Assembly (NCBI GenBank): GCA_029260615.1
Contig: JAJDCX010000006.1
Location: 1-64,000, forward strand
DNA from: Phycisphaeraceae bacterium
Lineage (GTDB): Bacteria > Planctomycetota > Phycisphaerae > Phycisphaerales > Phycisphaeraceae
DNA: 64,000 nucleotides
Reading direction: 5' to 3'
Shown: piece by piece, positions 50,587 through 58,564 of the stretch
Layout of the letters: the number at the start of each line of letters is the position of its first letter
Numbering within the stretch: position 1 is the stretch's first letter
The notes under the pieces: generated by a model
Seen by the model: only the letters and a program-made list of their open reading frames with translations
Database searches by the model: none
What the model was told of the DNA's origin: nothing
Program-made: the position numbers and the translations under genes

Positions 50587-53500
50587 CTACGCCTCGTCAT
50601 CGCTTTCCCACAGCCCCATCGCCGGGGTGTAGCGGCCCGTGCCATCATCGCCGAACACCGATCGGTCCGACGCACGCCAGTTCGCGATCGCCAGGCCACG
50701 CGCACGATCCGTCGGGGTTGACGCCGCCGCTTGTGAGCTACGGCTGTGATCCGTCTGCACGCTGCCTGCGTCGATATCAGCGACCGTCTGCGCCGCCGCC
50801 GTCACGGCTTGCTCACTGCTACTGACCGCCTCGACAACCGGCGGCGCACCGGCGTTCCAATTGCCCAACACCGCGTTGAGGTCTTCGATCCCTACGAAGT
50901 TATCACCCGATGGGTCCGCAGCCGGATCCGCTGGCGGGACCGTCTGGTTCCAATCACCCAGCACGATATTCAGGTCCGCGATCCCCACAAAGCCGTCGCC
51001 GTCCAGGTCACCCGCCAACTGCACGGATAATTCCGTGGTCAAGGTGTAATCGCCGATCGATGCGGGCTGCGCCTCGATGCTCAGGAAAACCAAGCCGTCA
51101 GCCGGGGCGACCCAAACGATCTGCGCGTGTGTGCCCCCCGGGGTGGAACCGGTGTCCTGCTGGATGACCAAACCGCCCGCGTCGTAGAGCGTGAGGGTTG
51201 CGTCGGGCAGGCCCGCGTCTACCACCTTAAAGGTATAAGTGGTCCCGCCGACCACGGGGACATTTAAGAAGTCGATATCGCCTCCGACCTCAATCGATCC
51301 CGGCACGAACGGGCTGAACAGGGCAGTCGATTCGCCGGTCGTGTTGCCATAGTCGTCGGCCTCCTGCACCGCGAGTTGGTAGCCGCCGACCGCACCACCG
51401 CCGCCCACCACTTCCAGGAAGTAGAATCCACCGGTCGTTACCGAGAAGTCGATTTCCGCCAGCGTCCCACCCGCCGCCGGGCCCGTATCGGTTGCCAACA
51501 GGGTCGACCCGCTATCGTAGAACCGTAACTCCGCATTACCTAACCCCGCGTCCAGCACGCTAAAGGTGTAATCGGTGTTACCTCCCAGATTCAAGTCCAA
51601 GCGGAACCAGTCCAAATCACCTGCGCCCATCTGCCCGTCGGTCGTGGATGGTATCGCCACCATGGTCGCGCTGTTCTTGTCATCCCCGTGGTCATCGGGG
51701 ATCGCAGAAACCTCTAAGCTCGGTGCGCTGACGTTGGAATCGGTGTCGATCGCGACGACTTGGTAGAAATAGGTCGTGCCGTTGGCCGCCGTGTTGTCGG
51801 TGAACTGGCTGACCAACACGGGCGTGACATTGAGTGTGGTGAACGGCCCGCCGGAGACCGTGGCACGCCGTACGTCATAGCCCAGCAGGTCCGGCTCTGC
51901 GTTGTCGTTCCAATCAAGCAACACGGTGTCATCGCCAGCGGTCGCCACCACGCCGTTGGGCGGCGAGGGTATCTCGCTAGGGGGTGCACCAAAGAAATTC
52001 AGCACCGCTTCCATCACCGCCGTCCGGTTAGCTTCAGTGGTGATCGTCTCGAACGGGAACGCCAACATCACCACGTCGCCATCGACCGAACCCTTCTTCT
52101 GGATCGCCGCGCCACCCCCGGCCCCCCCGACGTAGTTCAAGGCCGTAACAGCACCACCAAGGGGGTTAATCACATCGGGGAATTCGCTGTCGTAAAACAG
52201 CGTCCCGTCGTCGAAGCCAAACGACAGTCCCTCAAAGATCGATCCGACCGCACCGGTCACGCTGTGAGTCCCCGCGTCATCGGAAACGAAATCGGCCCGA
52301 AGGGTACTGTTGTAAAATGCCTGCCCGTTGTTGAGGTTGTCAAGATCCCAACCGATCTCAGTGCCGGAGACGAGAAGGTCGCCCCCACCTGCAATAAACG
52401 CCGACACCAGCGTCTGCTCGGTCGAGTTAAAGGTGTCGCCGGCACTGGATTCTTCGCCGAGAATCCACACGACCGTGTCGTAATCGCTGAGTAACACGTC
52501 GCCGCTGATGACATTTTCGTTCTGCGCGGTATCGATCCCAAGAGCCGGGTTAAAAGCCTCAATCGCTTCACCGACCTGGACCGAGTAATCGCGCGAGTTT
52601 TGGAGCCTCGGTCGGACACGGTCCACCAACGACCCGCCGGGCAATACTTCACGGAAGTTGGTGCTCTTATCGATCCGATCAAACCCATTAACAATTAGCA
52701 CCTTCGAGGTCGGCGCGGTTGCCAATGGGGTAGCCGCCACAACCGACGACCCAAGCGATTCGCCCCCGGCATTCACCGCGACGACCTTGAAGTAGTGCGT
52801 CCCATTAACGCTATCCAGCCCGGTCATGACGAGGCTGGTCGTCGCGCCACCGGCGACAAACGTCCCGCCATCAAACCCCAGCCCGTTCAGCGAGGCGTAA
52901 ACCATGTACCCGGTCGGCGTCCCACCCCCGACCGCCAACGCCGCCGGCGGGGTCCAGCTCACGGTCACCGTCCCGTCGCCATTCGTTTCCGCCTTCGTAT
53001 CCGTCACCGGGTCCGGCAGAAAAACAACCGATGTCGCACCGCCATCAACCGAGTTGAAGTAACGCACCAGCCCCTGGTAGCTCGCACGGGCCACCGCGTT
53101 ACGCACATCGGCATCGCGCATCAAGTCTGTATCCAACGAGTTGTCGTGAAAAGCCCACTCGATGATTGTTGCGTCAAACTCGTTGTTGATCCGATTGTTA
53201 TTGATCTCGCCAAACTCAATGTCGGAGCGGTCCAGGGTATGTACGCCGCGGTTGAACCAGTCGTGCTCGAACGTCCCGTTGAGTGCGACCAGGTCGTCAT
53301 TGATCTCCGCGGAGACGGTATTCGCAAGCAGGAATTGATTCGGTGTGGCGGAGTTTGGGTCATTGTTCCCGTTGACTAACCCAAGCGTGCCGCGGCTGGA
53401 ACCGCTCCCGGCATTGGAGTGGTAGCTGATAAACACCCGGTCGCTCAGCGTGCCGTCGGCCTCACGGTTCATGAACTCCGCCCACCTCGGTGACAAACTG

Positions 53501-54582
53501 ACCGTGGCGGTCCGGTCACTAGAAGATGTACGCCATTCACTGGAGGGGATGCCTTGGCCCGCGTGCCACTCGACCCAGTAGAGCCCGGCCTCATCCTCGC
53601 GCGGCACACCCGATATCCCACCGCCTCGGTCGATGTCGCCCATCCCGTTACCGAACCGGATCATGTCCGCGATGACCACGCCCGACTCGTTGCTGCGGTT
53701 ACTGATATCGACAAACCCATCGGCCCCTTGCTCGAAATGGTACGTCCCTAGATAAACCAATCCGTTGCCGACCCGGCGGTGGTTGACGGAGACCTCGGTA
53801 GTCCCCCCGGAGTGGGTCACGCGGTAGAGCTGGTTGACCCGGTCGGACCCCGAGCGTGTCCATGAATAGACGGGGTAGAACCCGGCCTCGGTGATGTTCG
53901 GCTGGTAACGTGCTACCGCGGTCTCGGTCACCGAGGTCGAGGCGAACCGGTACGGCGTGTCCCCCGCGTCGCCGAAGAAAACCGACGAGCTGCTGTTACT
54001 CCACGCCCCGCTAAACGTCACCTCTACATCGTCATTATCCAATACGATTTCGTTGACCTGGTGCCCAACCGGGCGCAGCGGCACGACCGTCGCCCCTGCG
54101 TTCCATAGAAAGTCCACCAAGAACGTCATCATGTCCTGGTTGCTTAAATCTTCGATCAGGTTCAGCAGGTTGGGCCTTTGAAAACTCCAAGCCCCGCTGC
54201 CGAGGTTGTCCGCGGTGTACCCGTGTCCGCCATGGACGTAGACGATCTTGCCGCTAAGCGCACCCTGGGGCTGCGTGCCCACAGCGACCAACCCCGCCTC
54301 GCCCAGAGCCGCCAACTGCTCGGGGGCCGACGCCGAAACGAACCCGTCCGGCACCTCAATAGTCGCCTGGATATCCAGTTGCTCAAGCCCCCCAAGCCCC
54401 ACGGTCTCAAGGTACTCCGCAAAGTCATCCTGGTTGATAATCGGGTCTGCGGGACTTGCCGACAGCAACAACCTTGGCTCCAGGCTCTCCACCGTGAATA
54501 GCTGGGCCGGACCACCGACACCCTTTGATTGCTTGGACCCCGACTGGATGAACTTGCGAGAACCTGACGTGCGTCGATGCAT
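50587..54582 (-). CDS. Giant exported protein: amidase split by a golvesin domain, FN3, PPC, dockerin pair
   Basis: 1331 residues from the ATG at 54582. The N-terminus has the planctomycete motif LEPRLLLSA (residues 34-42), which replaces a normal signal peptide in many giant planctomycete proteins. Next, KIVYVHGGHGYTADN (~110) and, much later, VFISYHSNAGSGSS (~405) look like two halves of an N-acetylmuramoyl-L-alanine amidase. Between them lies a golvesin-like beta domain (SNSSSSVFFGDAGDTPYRF.., ~215-330). Then come FN3 domains (~555-640 and ~880-965) around a region starting SKVLIVNGFDRID, two pre-peptidase-type domains (FRLDLNLGGNTDYTF.., FLNVPVVGGTTYTFKV..), and a dockerin pair (GDLDGDGFVGIADLN, GDNFVGIEDLN). 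There is no PEP-CTERM tail. Likely acts on peptidoglycan or other cell-surface material. A TTG 75 bases upstream is less likely. Confidence 0.82.
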   Translation of the reverse strand: MHRRTSGSRKFIQSGSKQSKGVGGPAQLFTVESLEPRLLLSASPADPIINQDDFAEYLETVGLGGLEQLDIQATIEVPDGFVSASAPEQLAALGEAGLVAVGTQPQGALSGKIVYVHGGHGYTADNLGSGAWSFQRPNLLNLIEDLSNQDMMTFLVDFLWNAGATVVPLRPVGHQVNEIVLDNDDVEVTFSGAWSNSSSSVFFGDAGDTPYRFASTSVTETAVARYQPNITEAGFYPVYSWTRSGSDRVNQLYRVTHSGGTTEVSVNHRRVGNGLVYLGTYHFEQGADGFVDISNRSNESGVVIADMIRFGNGMGDIDRGGGISGVPREDEAGLYWVEWHAGQGIPSSEWRTSSSDRTATVSLSPRWAEFMNREADGTLSDRVFISYHSNAGSGSSRGTLGLVNGNNDPNSATPNQFLLANTVSAEINDDLVALNGTFEHDWFNRGVHTLDRSDIEFGEINNNRINNEFDATIIEWAFHDNSLDTDLMRDADVRNAVARASYQGLVRYFNSVDGGATSVVFLPDPVTDTKAETNGDGTVTVSWTPPAALAVGGGTPTGYMVYASLNGLGFDGGTFVAGGATTSLVMTGLDSVNGTHYFKVVAVNAGGESLGSSVVAATPLATAPTSKVLIVNGFDRIDKSTNFREVLPGGSLVDRVRPRLQNSRDYSVQVGEAIEAFNPALGIDTAQNENVISGDVLLSDYDTVVWILGEESSAGDTFNSTEQTLVSAFIAGGGDLLVSGTEIGWDLDNLNNGQAFYNSTLRADFVSDDAGTHSVTGAVGSIFEGLSFGFDDGTLFYDSEFPDVINPLGGAVTALNYVGGAGGGAAIQKKGSVDGDVVMLAFPFETITTEANRTAVMEAVLNFFGAPPSEIPSPPNGVVATAGDDTVLLDWNDNAEPDLLGYDVRRATVSGGPFTTLNVTPVLVSQFTDNTAANGTTYFYQVVAIDTDSNVSAPSLEVSAIPDDHGDDKNSATMVAIPSTTDGQMGAGDLDWFRLDLNLGGNTDYTFSVLDAGLGNAELRFYDSGSTLLATDTGPAAGGTLAEIDFSVTTGGFYFLEVVGGGGAVGGYQLAVQEADDYGNTTGESTALFSPFVPGSIEVGGDIDFLNVPVVGGTTYTFKVVDAGLPDATLTLYDAGGLVIQQDTGSTPGGTHAQIVWVAPADGLVFLSIEAQPASIGDYTLTTELSVQLAGDLDGDGFVGIADLNIVLGDWNQTVPPADPAADPSGDNFVGIEDLNAVLGNWNAGAPPVVEAVSSSEQAVTAAAQTVADIDAGSVQTDHSRSSQAAASTPTDRARGLAIANWRASDRSVFGDDGTGRYTPAMGLWESDDEA

Positions 54583-54808
54583 CTCCGCTTCCCTTACTAA
54601 TTGATGTGGATGCCTTGGTACACATTGACCACGGCCCGGGTCGGTCGATCCGGGCAAAAGTGAAGCAATGTCAGCAGCTTGCTGATATTACATAATAACA
54701 CACGCCGCCTGAAATCCAAGTGCAAAACCCGTCACAGCATCACATTAGACGTGGTATTTGGGGAAAAAGGGAAAACATAAAAAAACCCCCAAAATTCAAA
54801 GGACGGAC

Positions 54809-54837
54809 TTGTATTTTGATTAAACCCCGGCTACACT
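54809..54837 (+). promoter_or_regulatory. Promoter of the candidate small RNA
   Basis: TTGTAT (54809-54814), exactly 17 bp, TACACT (54832-54837). The predicted start near 54844 coincides with the first base of the RNA's closing stem. Confidence 0.55.
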
Positions 54838-54843
54838 TCTTAC

Positions 54844-55000
54844 GCAACAGGACTGGCCACCGGAGTACATCCGGGTCCCCGTCTCGGAACCCGCCCTCTG
54901 AGACCTGGGGACGCAAGGCCAGTTGCTGATACGCTCCGACCGTGGAGAACCGAGTGGGTCATTCTGGCCCCAACCGGTTGTGTGCGGCCGGGGCTTTTTT
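54844..55000 (+). ncRNA. Candidate structured small RNA, ~157 nt
   Basis: No coding frame fits. Stem P1: GCAAC (54844-54848), a 4-nt AGGA bulge, and CTGGCC (54853-54858) pair with GGCCAGTTGC (54917-54926). P1 encloses P2, CCGGA/TCCGG (54860-54864, 54870-54874), and P3, GTCCCC/GGGGAC (54875-54880, 54907-54912) continued by GTCTC/GAGAC, so it forms a three-way junction. A short stem CTCC/GGAG (54934-54937, 54944-54947) follows, then a terminator. A promoter with 17-bp spacing precedes it. It does not match 6S, tmRNA, RNase P, SRP or any riboswitch class I know. Confidence 0.6.
54967..55000 (+). terminator. Rho-independent terminator of the small RNA
   Basis: GCCCC (54967-54971) aa CCG, an 8-nt loop, CGG cc GGGGC (54990-54994), then six T. 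GC-rich stem with a uniform T-tract. Confidence 0.75.
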
Positions 55001-55106
55001 ATTTTCCACCCGTGTTTATCCCTGGCAAAAACAAACAAAATACGCTACCGCCGAATCAGATATGCGATAGACCGCGGACGATAGGCCAGGGTCTGCGCAA
55101 AAAGAA

Positions 55107-55141
55107 ACCGTCGCCTTGAGTTCTCCCCTCCAGGCGACGGT
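55107..55141 (-). terminator. Strong terminator on the minus strand without a clear gene
   Basis: On the minus strand ACCGTCGCC (55141-55133) and GGCGACGGT (55115-55107) form a perfect 9-bp stem, followed by TTTCTTTTTGCG. It would end a leftward transcript from the esterase upstream region. The only minus-strand frame above it is short and ends 35 bp before the stem. Confidence 0.6.
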
Positions 55142-55346
55142 CTTACAGGTCAACGGATAAACGCAATGCAAGAAGTTAGCGCTTCATGATATGCACTACC
55201 GAAGGGAGTGGTAGCTGGTCTTTCTCCCCTTCCCCTCCGTGTCCTGTGCCATAGAATGTAACCCAAATCCACACCCCGACGCAAGACTTTTTTAGCTGAT
55301 CCATCAGAATATCGCACAATCTAAGGTTTACCCAGCTTAACCCAAG

Positions 55347-55404
55347 CCTAAATATGCGGTTAGGCCCCGGCGTGGGATATCTGCAGCCTGGGGCCAATTT
55401 TATT
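55347..55404 (+). promoter_or_regulatory. Possible attenuator hairpins upstream of the esterase gene
   Basis: CCTAA (55347-55351) pairs with TTAGG (55360-55364), which overlaps GGCCCC (55363-55368) that pairs with GGGGCC (55390-55395), followed by AATTTTATT. The two stems exclude each other, as in terminator/antiterminator control. Confidence 0.3.
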
Positions 55405-55489
55405 GATGACAGACGGCCGACCAACGGTTACGGTGGTCACGCTGTACCACAGGGGGAAAACGCAATGCACACTCAAGGAGCAATTCCCT

Positions 55490-56344
55490 ATGGCTTTTAT
55501 CTTTCGCCTCCCGTCTGCCTTGCCTGCGATGTGGCTGGTTGTCTCCGTGGCATTGCTCTGCCCGAACCACGCCCAGGCTCAAGAAGCGCCTCAAAGCCAG
55601 CCCGATGAGTTGTCAGCCTTTGAAACGCACGTCTTTGACGACGGGCAGGGCCGCACATTGCCGTACCGCCTGCTGGCTCCAAGCGATGTCCAAGGCCCAA
55701 GCCCCGTGCTATTGTTTCTGCACGGTGCCGGCGAACGCGGGGATGACAACGCCAGGCAACTGATCCACGGGAAAACCCTCCTCCTGAAAGCCGCCCGTGA
55801 CTTCGGCTGCATCGTCGTCGCACCCCAGTGCCCAGCAGGAAGCAAGTGGAGCGTCGTAGACTGGACTCAGGACAAAGTCACCTTCTCCGACGAGCCGTCC
55901 GAACCGATGCAACTGACGCTCGCTTTGATCGATCAACTAGCTGAACAATATGACGTGGATAACAACCGGCTCTACATCATGGGCCTGTCGATGGGTGGCT
56001 ACGGAACATGGGACACAATCTATCGACAGCCCGACCGATTCGCCGCGGCAGCACCGATCTGTGGCGGCGCTGACACCGCCCAGGCACAGAAGATTACACA
56101 CGTCCCCGTCTGGGCGTTCCACGGCGATGCCGACCCGGTCGTCTCCGTTGAACTCACCCGAGCCATGATCCAGGCAATTAAAGACGCCGGCGGAGACCCC
56201 AGGTACACCGAATACCCCGACACCGGCCACAATAGCTGGACACCCGCATTCGCCGAGCCCGAACTGCTCCCTTGGCTGACTTCTCAAAGCCTCGATAACG
56301 ACGCCGCACAGACACAACCCCAGGCCCAGCCGCAACCCGAATAA
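55490..56344 (+). CDS. Secreted alpha/beta-hydrolase esterase (PHB depolymerase-like)
   Basis: 284 residues from the ATG at 55490, with AAGGAG upstream. A signal peptide (LPAMWLVVSVALLCPNHAQA) puts it outside the cytoplasm. Catalytic elements: PSPVLLFLHGAGERGDDN (oxyanion loop), LYIMGLSMGGYGTWDTI (nucleophile Ser), AFHGDADPVVSV (Asp) and DTGHNSWTPA (His). The pattern is that of polyhydroxybutyrate-depolymerase/feruloyl-esterase-like enzymes. A Gln-rich tail ends it. The substrate is unknown. Confidence 0.85.
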   Translation: MAFIFRLPSALPAMWLVVSVALLCPNHAQAQEAPQSQPDELSAFETHVFDDGQGRTLPYRLLAPSDVQGPSPVLLFLHGAGERGDDNARQLIHGKTLLLKAARDFGCIVVAPQCPAGSKWSVVDWTQDKVTFSDEPSEPMQLTLALIDQLAEQYDVDNNRLYIMGLSMGGYGTWDTIYRQPDRFAAAAPICGGADTAQAQKITHVPVWAFHGDADPVVSVELTRAMIQAIKDAGGDPRYTEYPDTGHNSWTPAFAEPELLPWLTSQSLDNDAAQTQPQAQPQPE

Positions 56345-56418
56345 GACATCCGATTACAACACCCAGTAAGCCACCGCCCAAAAAAAACAATCGCATCGCC
56401 CGTGACCTTTCTAGGGAC

Positions 56419-56424
56419 TACTAT
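56419..56424 (+). promoter_or_regulatory. TACTAT -10 box 7 nt before the PHP gene
   Basis: TACTAT at 56419-56424, then ctgtcgc, then the ATG at 56432. No good -35 at 17 bp. Consistent with a leaderless mRNA. Confidence 0.4.
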
Positions 56425-56431
56425 CTGTCGC

Positions 56432-57319
56432 ATGTACTGTGATTTGCATACCCACTCGACCGCCTCCGACGGCACCGACGCCCCCGGCGACCTCCCCATG
56501 CTCGCCAAACAGGCGGGGCTCTCGGCTATCGCACTGACAGATCACGACACCACCGACGGTCTCGCCGAATTCCTCGCCGCCGCGAAAATCGCCCGCATCA
56601 GGGCCGTCCCCGGCATCGAACTCTCCGCCGATCCCGCCATACTCCACGCCGACACCGACCCCAGTCCCGATCAACCCCCCAGGCTCGGCACATTGCACCT
56701 GTTGGGCTACTTCATCCAACCCGAGGCACCGCTGCTCGCCGAAGTCCAGGCCCATCTGCGCGAAGCCCGCGCACAGCGCAACCCCCAGATGATCGCCCGC
56801 CTCAACGAACTGGGCATGGACATCCACTACGACGAGGTCATCCAAATCGCCGGCGGCAACATCGTCGGCCGACCCCACATCGGGCAGGTCCTGATGCAGA
56901 AGGGCTACGTCAAGTCGATCCACGAGGCGTTCTCCCGCTATCTCGGCGGACGCGGCGAGGCCTATGTACGCAAGGACCGGCTATCCGCCGAGCAAGCCAT
57001 CCAAGCGATCCACGACGCCGACGGGCTGGCGGTCCTCGCACACCCCACACAACTGGGCCTCGAATCCGCTTCACAACTCGAACACGCGGTCGCAAGGCTC
57101 AAAACGCTGGGCCTGGACGGCATGGAGACCCGCCACAGCGATCACCACCCACGCGACACCGAGCGGTTTTCCAAGCTGGCCACCAAGCTCAACCTCCTCA
57201 CCACCGGCGGCAGCGACTACCACGGCTCACGCAAAACCCTCGCGCTGGGCTGCCAAAAAGTCCCGCTCTCCGTATACGAAGACCTCTTGGAATCCCACCG
57301 CCAGCGCATCGGTGGGTAG
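56432..57319 (+). CDS. PHP-domain phosphoesterase (RNase AM/YciV-like)
   Basis: 295 residues from the ATG at 56432. PHP metal motifs: YCDLHTHSTASDGTD, ALTDHDTTDG, GIELSAD, HLLGYF, and later DAVLAHPT-type sequence (LAVLAHPTQLG), then DGMETRHSDHHP and TTGGSDYHG. This is the order found in YciV-type enzymes, which process nucleic acid 5' ends or dephosphorylate 3',5'-nucleotide products. An in-frame start 30 bp earlier lies before the -10 box and is less likely. Confidence 0.88.
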   Translation: MYCDLHTHSTASDGTDAPGDLPMLAKQAGLSAIALTDHDTTDGLAEFLAAAKIARIRAVPGIELSADPAILHADTDPSPDQPPRLGTLHLLGYFIQPEAPLLAEVQAHLREARAQRNPQMIARLNELGMDIHYDEVIQIAGGNIVGRPHIGQVLMQKGYVKSIHEAFSRYLGGRGEAYVRKDRLSAEQAIQAIHDADGLAVLAHPTQLGLESASQLEHAVARLKTLGLDGMETRHSDHHPRDTERFSKLATKLNLLTTGGSDYHGSRKTLALGCQKVPLSVYEDLLESHRQRIGG

Positions 57320-57441
57320 ATATCGGTTCATAAAACATCTCGACCCGATGCATCAAGACTCCCCCCAGCCCCAAGATGAGTGCGTGGTAGCCAAGGCCAT
57401 TAAATCTCCCCATTTTTACACGCCGTTTGACCCTGTTTTAC

Positions 57442-57469
57442 TTGGATCGCGTGGGCCACGACCTATAAT
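57442..57469 (+). promoter_or_regulatory. Promoter of the cytidylate-kinase-like gene
   Basis: TTGGAT (57442-57447), 16 bp, TATAAT (57464-57469). Transcription would start near 57476, giving a ~57-nt leader. Confidence 0.5.
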
Positions 57470-57494
57470 TGGGATAGGCAAAGGCGGCATGTCA

Positions 57495-57516
57495 GACGCG
57501 CCATCGCAGGCGCGTC
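57495..57516 (+). promoter_or_regulatory. Leader hairpin next to the ribosome-binding site
   Basis: GACGCGCC, loop ATCGCA, GGCGCGTC: a perfect 8-bp GC-rich stem. AATAAAGGAG follows at once, with the start codon at 57533. It could stabilise the mRNA or control translation. Confidence 0.55.
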
Positions 57517-57532
57517 AATAAAGGAGCGTGTC

Positions 57533-58264
57533 ATGAGCAGGCTCAACCCGATCCTCGCTGCGGTGCGATCTCACGTCCACACCATCAGCGACACCCCGGC
57601 AACACCCCAGCACGCATCGCCTTTCATCACCATCAGCCGGGAGGCCGGTGCCGGCGGCCGCACCCTGATGCGCCGACTGATCGACCGCCTCACCGAGTTA
57701 GACCCCGCCAACTCCGAACGAGCATCCTGGGCCGGGTTCGACAGAGAACTGGTCGAGAAAGTCGCCAAAGACCACAACCTCCACAAGACCCTGGTCAACC
57801 TGCTGGGCGATCAATGCCACTCCTGGCTGTACGACGTCTTCGCCGGCCTATCCGCGCAGACCACCGAATCCCAGGTCTATCGCAGGGTTGCCGAGACGAT
57901 CCGGGCACTGGCCATCGGCGGCCGGGCCGTGATCGTCGGACGAGGCGGGGTCTTCGTCACCCAGAACATGCCCTGTGGTGTACACATCCAGGTCGTCGCG
58001 CCGTTCGAGCACCGGGCCCAACAGATGGCTCGCGTGTTAAACACCGACCTGAAACACGCCACCCACGAGGTCCGACGGATCGAACAAAACCGCGCCTCTT
58101 TCTACCACCGCTACTGGCCGGACACGCCCCTGTCACCCAGCATCTTCACCGCCACCTTCAACAGCGCCGCGATCAGCGAAACCAAAATGGTCGATGCCAT
58201 TCTCCCGCTCATCCCCGGGTTCAAGACAGGCAAAAAGCATCGCGACGCCGGCGTAGTGGTGTGA
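57533..58264 (+). CDS. Cytidylate kinase-like family protein
   Basis: 243 residues with AAAGGAG upstream. The P-loop-like block is SPFITISREAGAGGRTLMRRLIDRL, followed by FDRELVEKVAKDH, ALAIGGRAVIVGRGGVFV, and a LID-type stretch RRIEQNRASFYHRYW. The family is related to CMP kinase but is usually of unknown substrate; the GAGGRT loop differs from the classical GxxGxGKT, so nucleotide binding may differ. A structured leader precedes it. Confidence 0.75.
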   Translation: MSRLNPILAAVRSHVHTISDTPATPQHASPFITISREAGAGGRTLMRRLIDRLTELDPANSERASWAGFDRELVEKVAKDHNLHKTLVNLLGDQCHSWLYDVFAGLSAQTTESQVYRRVAETIRALAIGGRAVIVGRGGVFVTQNMPCGVHIQVVAPFEHRAQQMARVLNTDLKHATHEVRRIEQNRASFYHRYWPDTPLSPSIFTATFNSAAISETKMVDAILPLIPGFKTGKKHRDAGVVV

Positions 58265-58564
58265 TACCCCAAACCCGACAGCGCCCGCCATCTCTTTCTT
58301 TATTGATGAGATCCCCCTGATTCGTGACCCCTCAAACTCCCCAGTCTTCCCCGCGCCCTACGCATCCTACTCAGTGAAACCTCCCAAGCCCCTCCCGCTT
58401 GGACGCCGGCGACCTCCACACCAAAACCCCATCGACAACCCTCAAAGCCCCTTGGCTCCACCCAAAGCCGGCTTTTTATCGGCGTTCGCCTTAACGGACC
58501 GATGTGTCTACTATATGCGGTCCCAAAAAACACAACCCTACCTATACGAATCGAGATTCAACCG
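58265..58564. other. Spacer before the desaturase gene
   Basis: 300 bp without a recognised gene. A TACTAT at about 58510 may be part of the desaturase promoter. The frame preceding the desaturase start is open but lacks similarity. Confidence 0.35.

Larger units (their letters stand above)
54583..55489. other. Long gene-free spacer with small-RNA signals
   Basis: About 900 bp between the divergent amidase and esterase genes. It holds a structured RNA candidate with promoter and terminator (54809-55000), a strong minus-strand terminator (55107-55141), and a possible attenuator hairpin (55347-55404), all listed separately. A minus-strand open frame of 42 codons that ends at 55176 is too weak to call. 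Confidence 0.6.

Noticed and set aside
51760-52494. 244-codon frame antisense to the giant amidase gene
   Set aside because: Composition is typical for a reverse-strand shadow, and the sense frame is conserved in domain structure.
54895-54926. GGGGACGCAAGGCC resembling part of the c-di-GMP-I riboswitch (GGGACGCAAAGCC)
   Set aside because: The stems around it differ (three-way junction with other pairings) and no tetraloop/receptor is seen.
55176-55304. 42-codon minus-strand frame ending before the orphan terminator
   Set aside because: No ribosome site or known family; mentioned only as an alternative to a small RNA.
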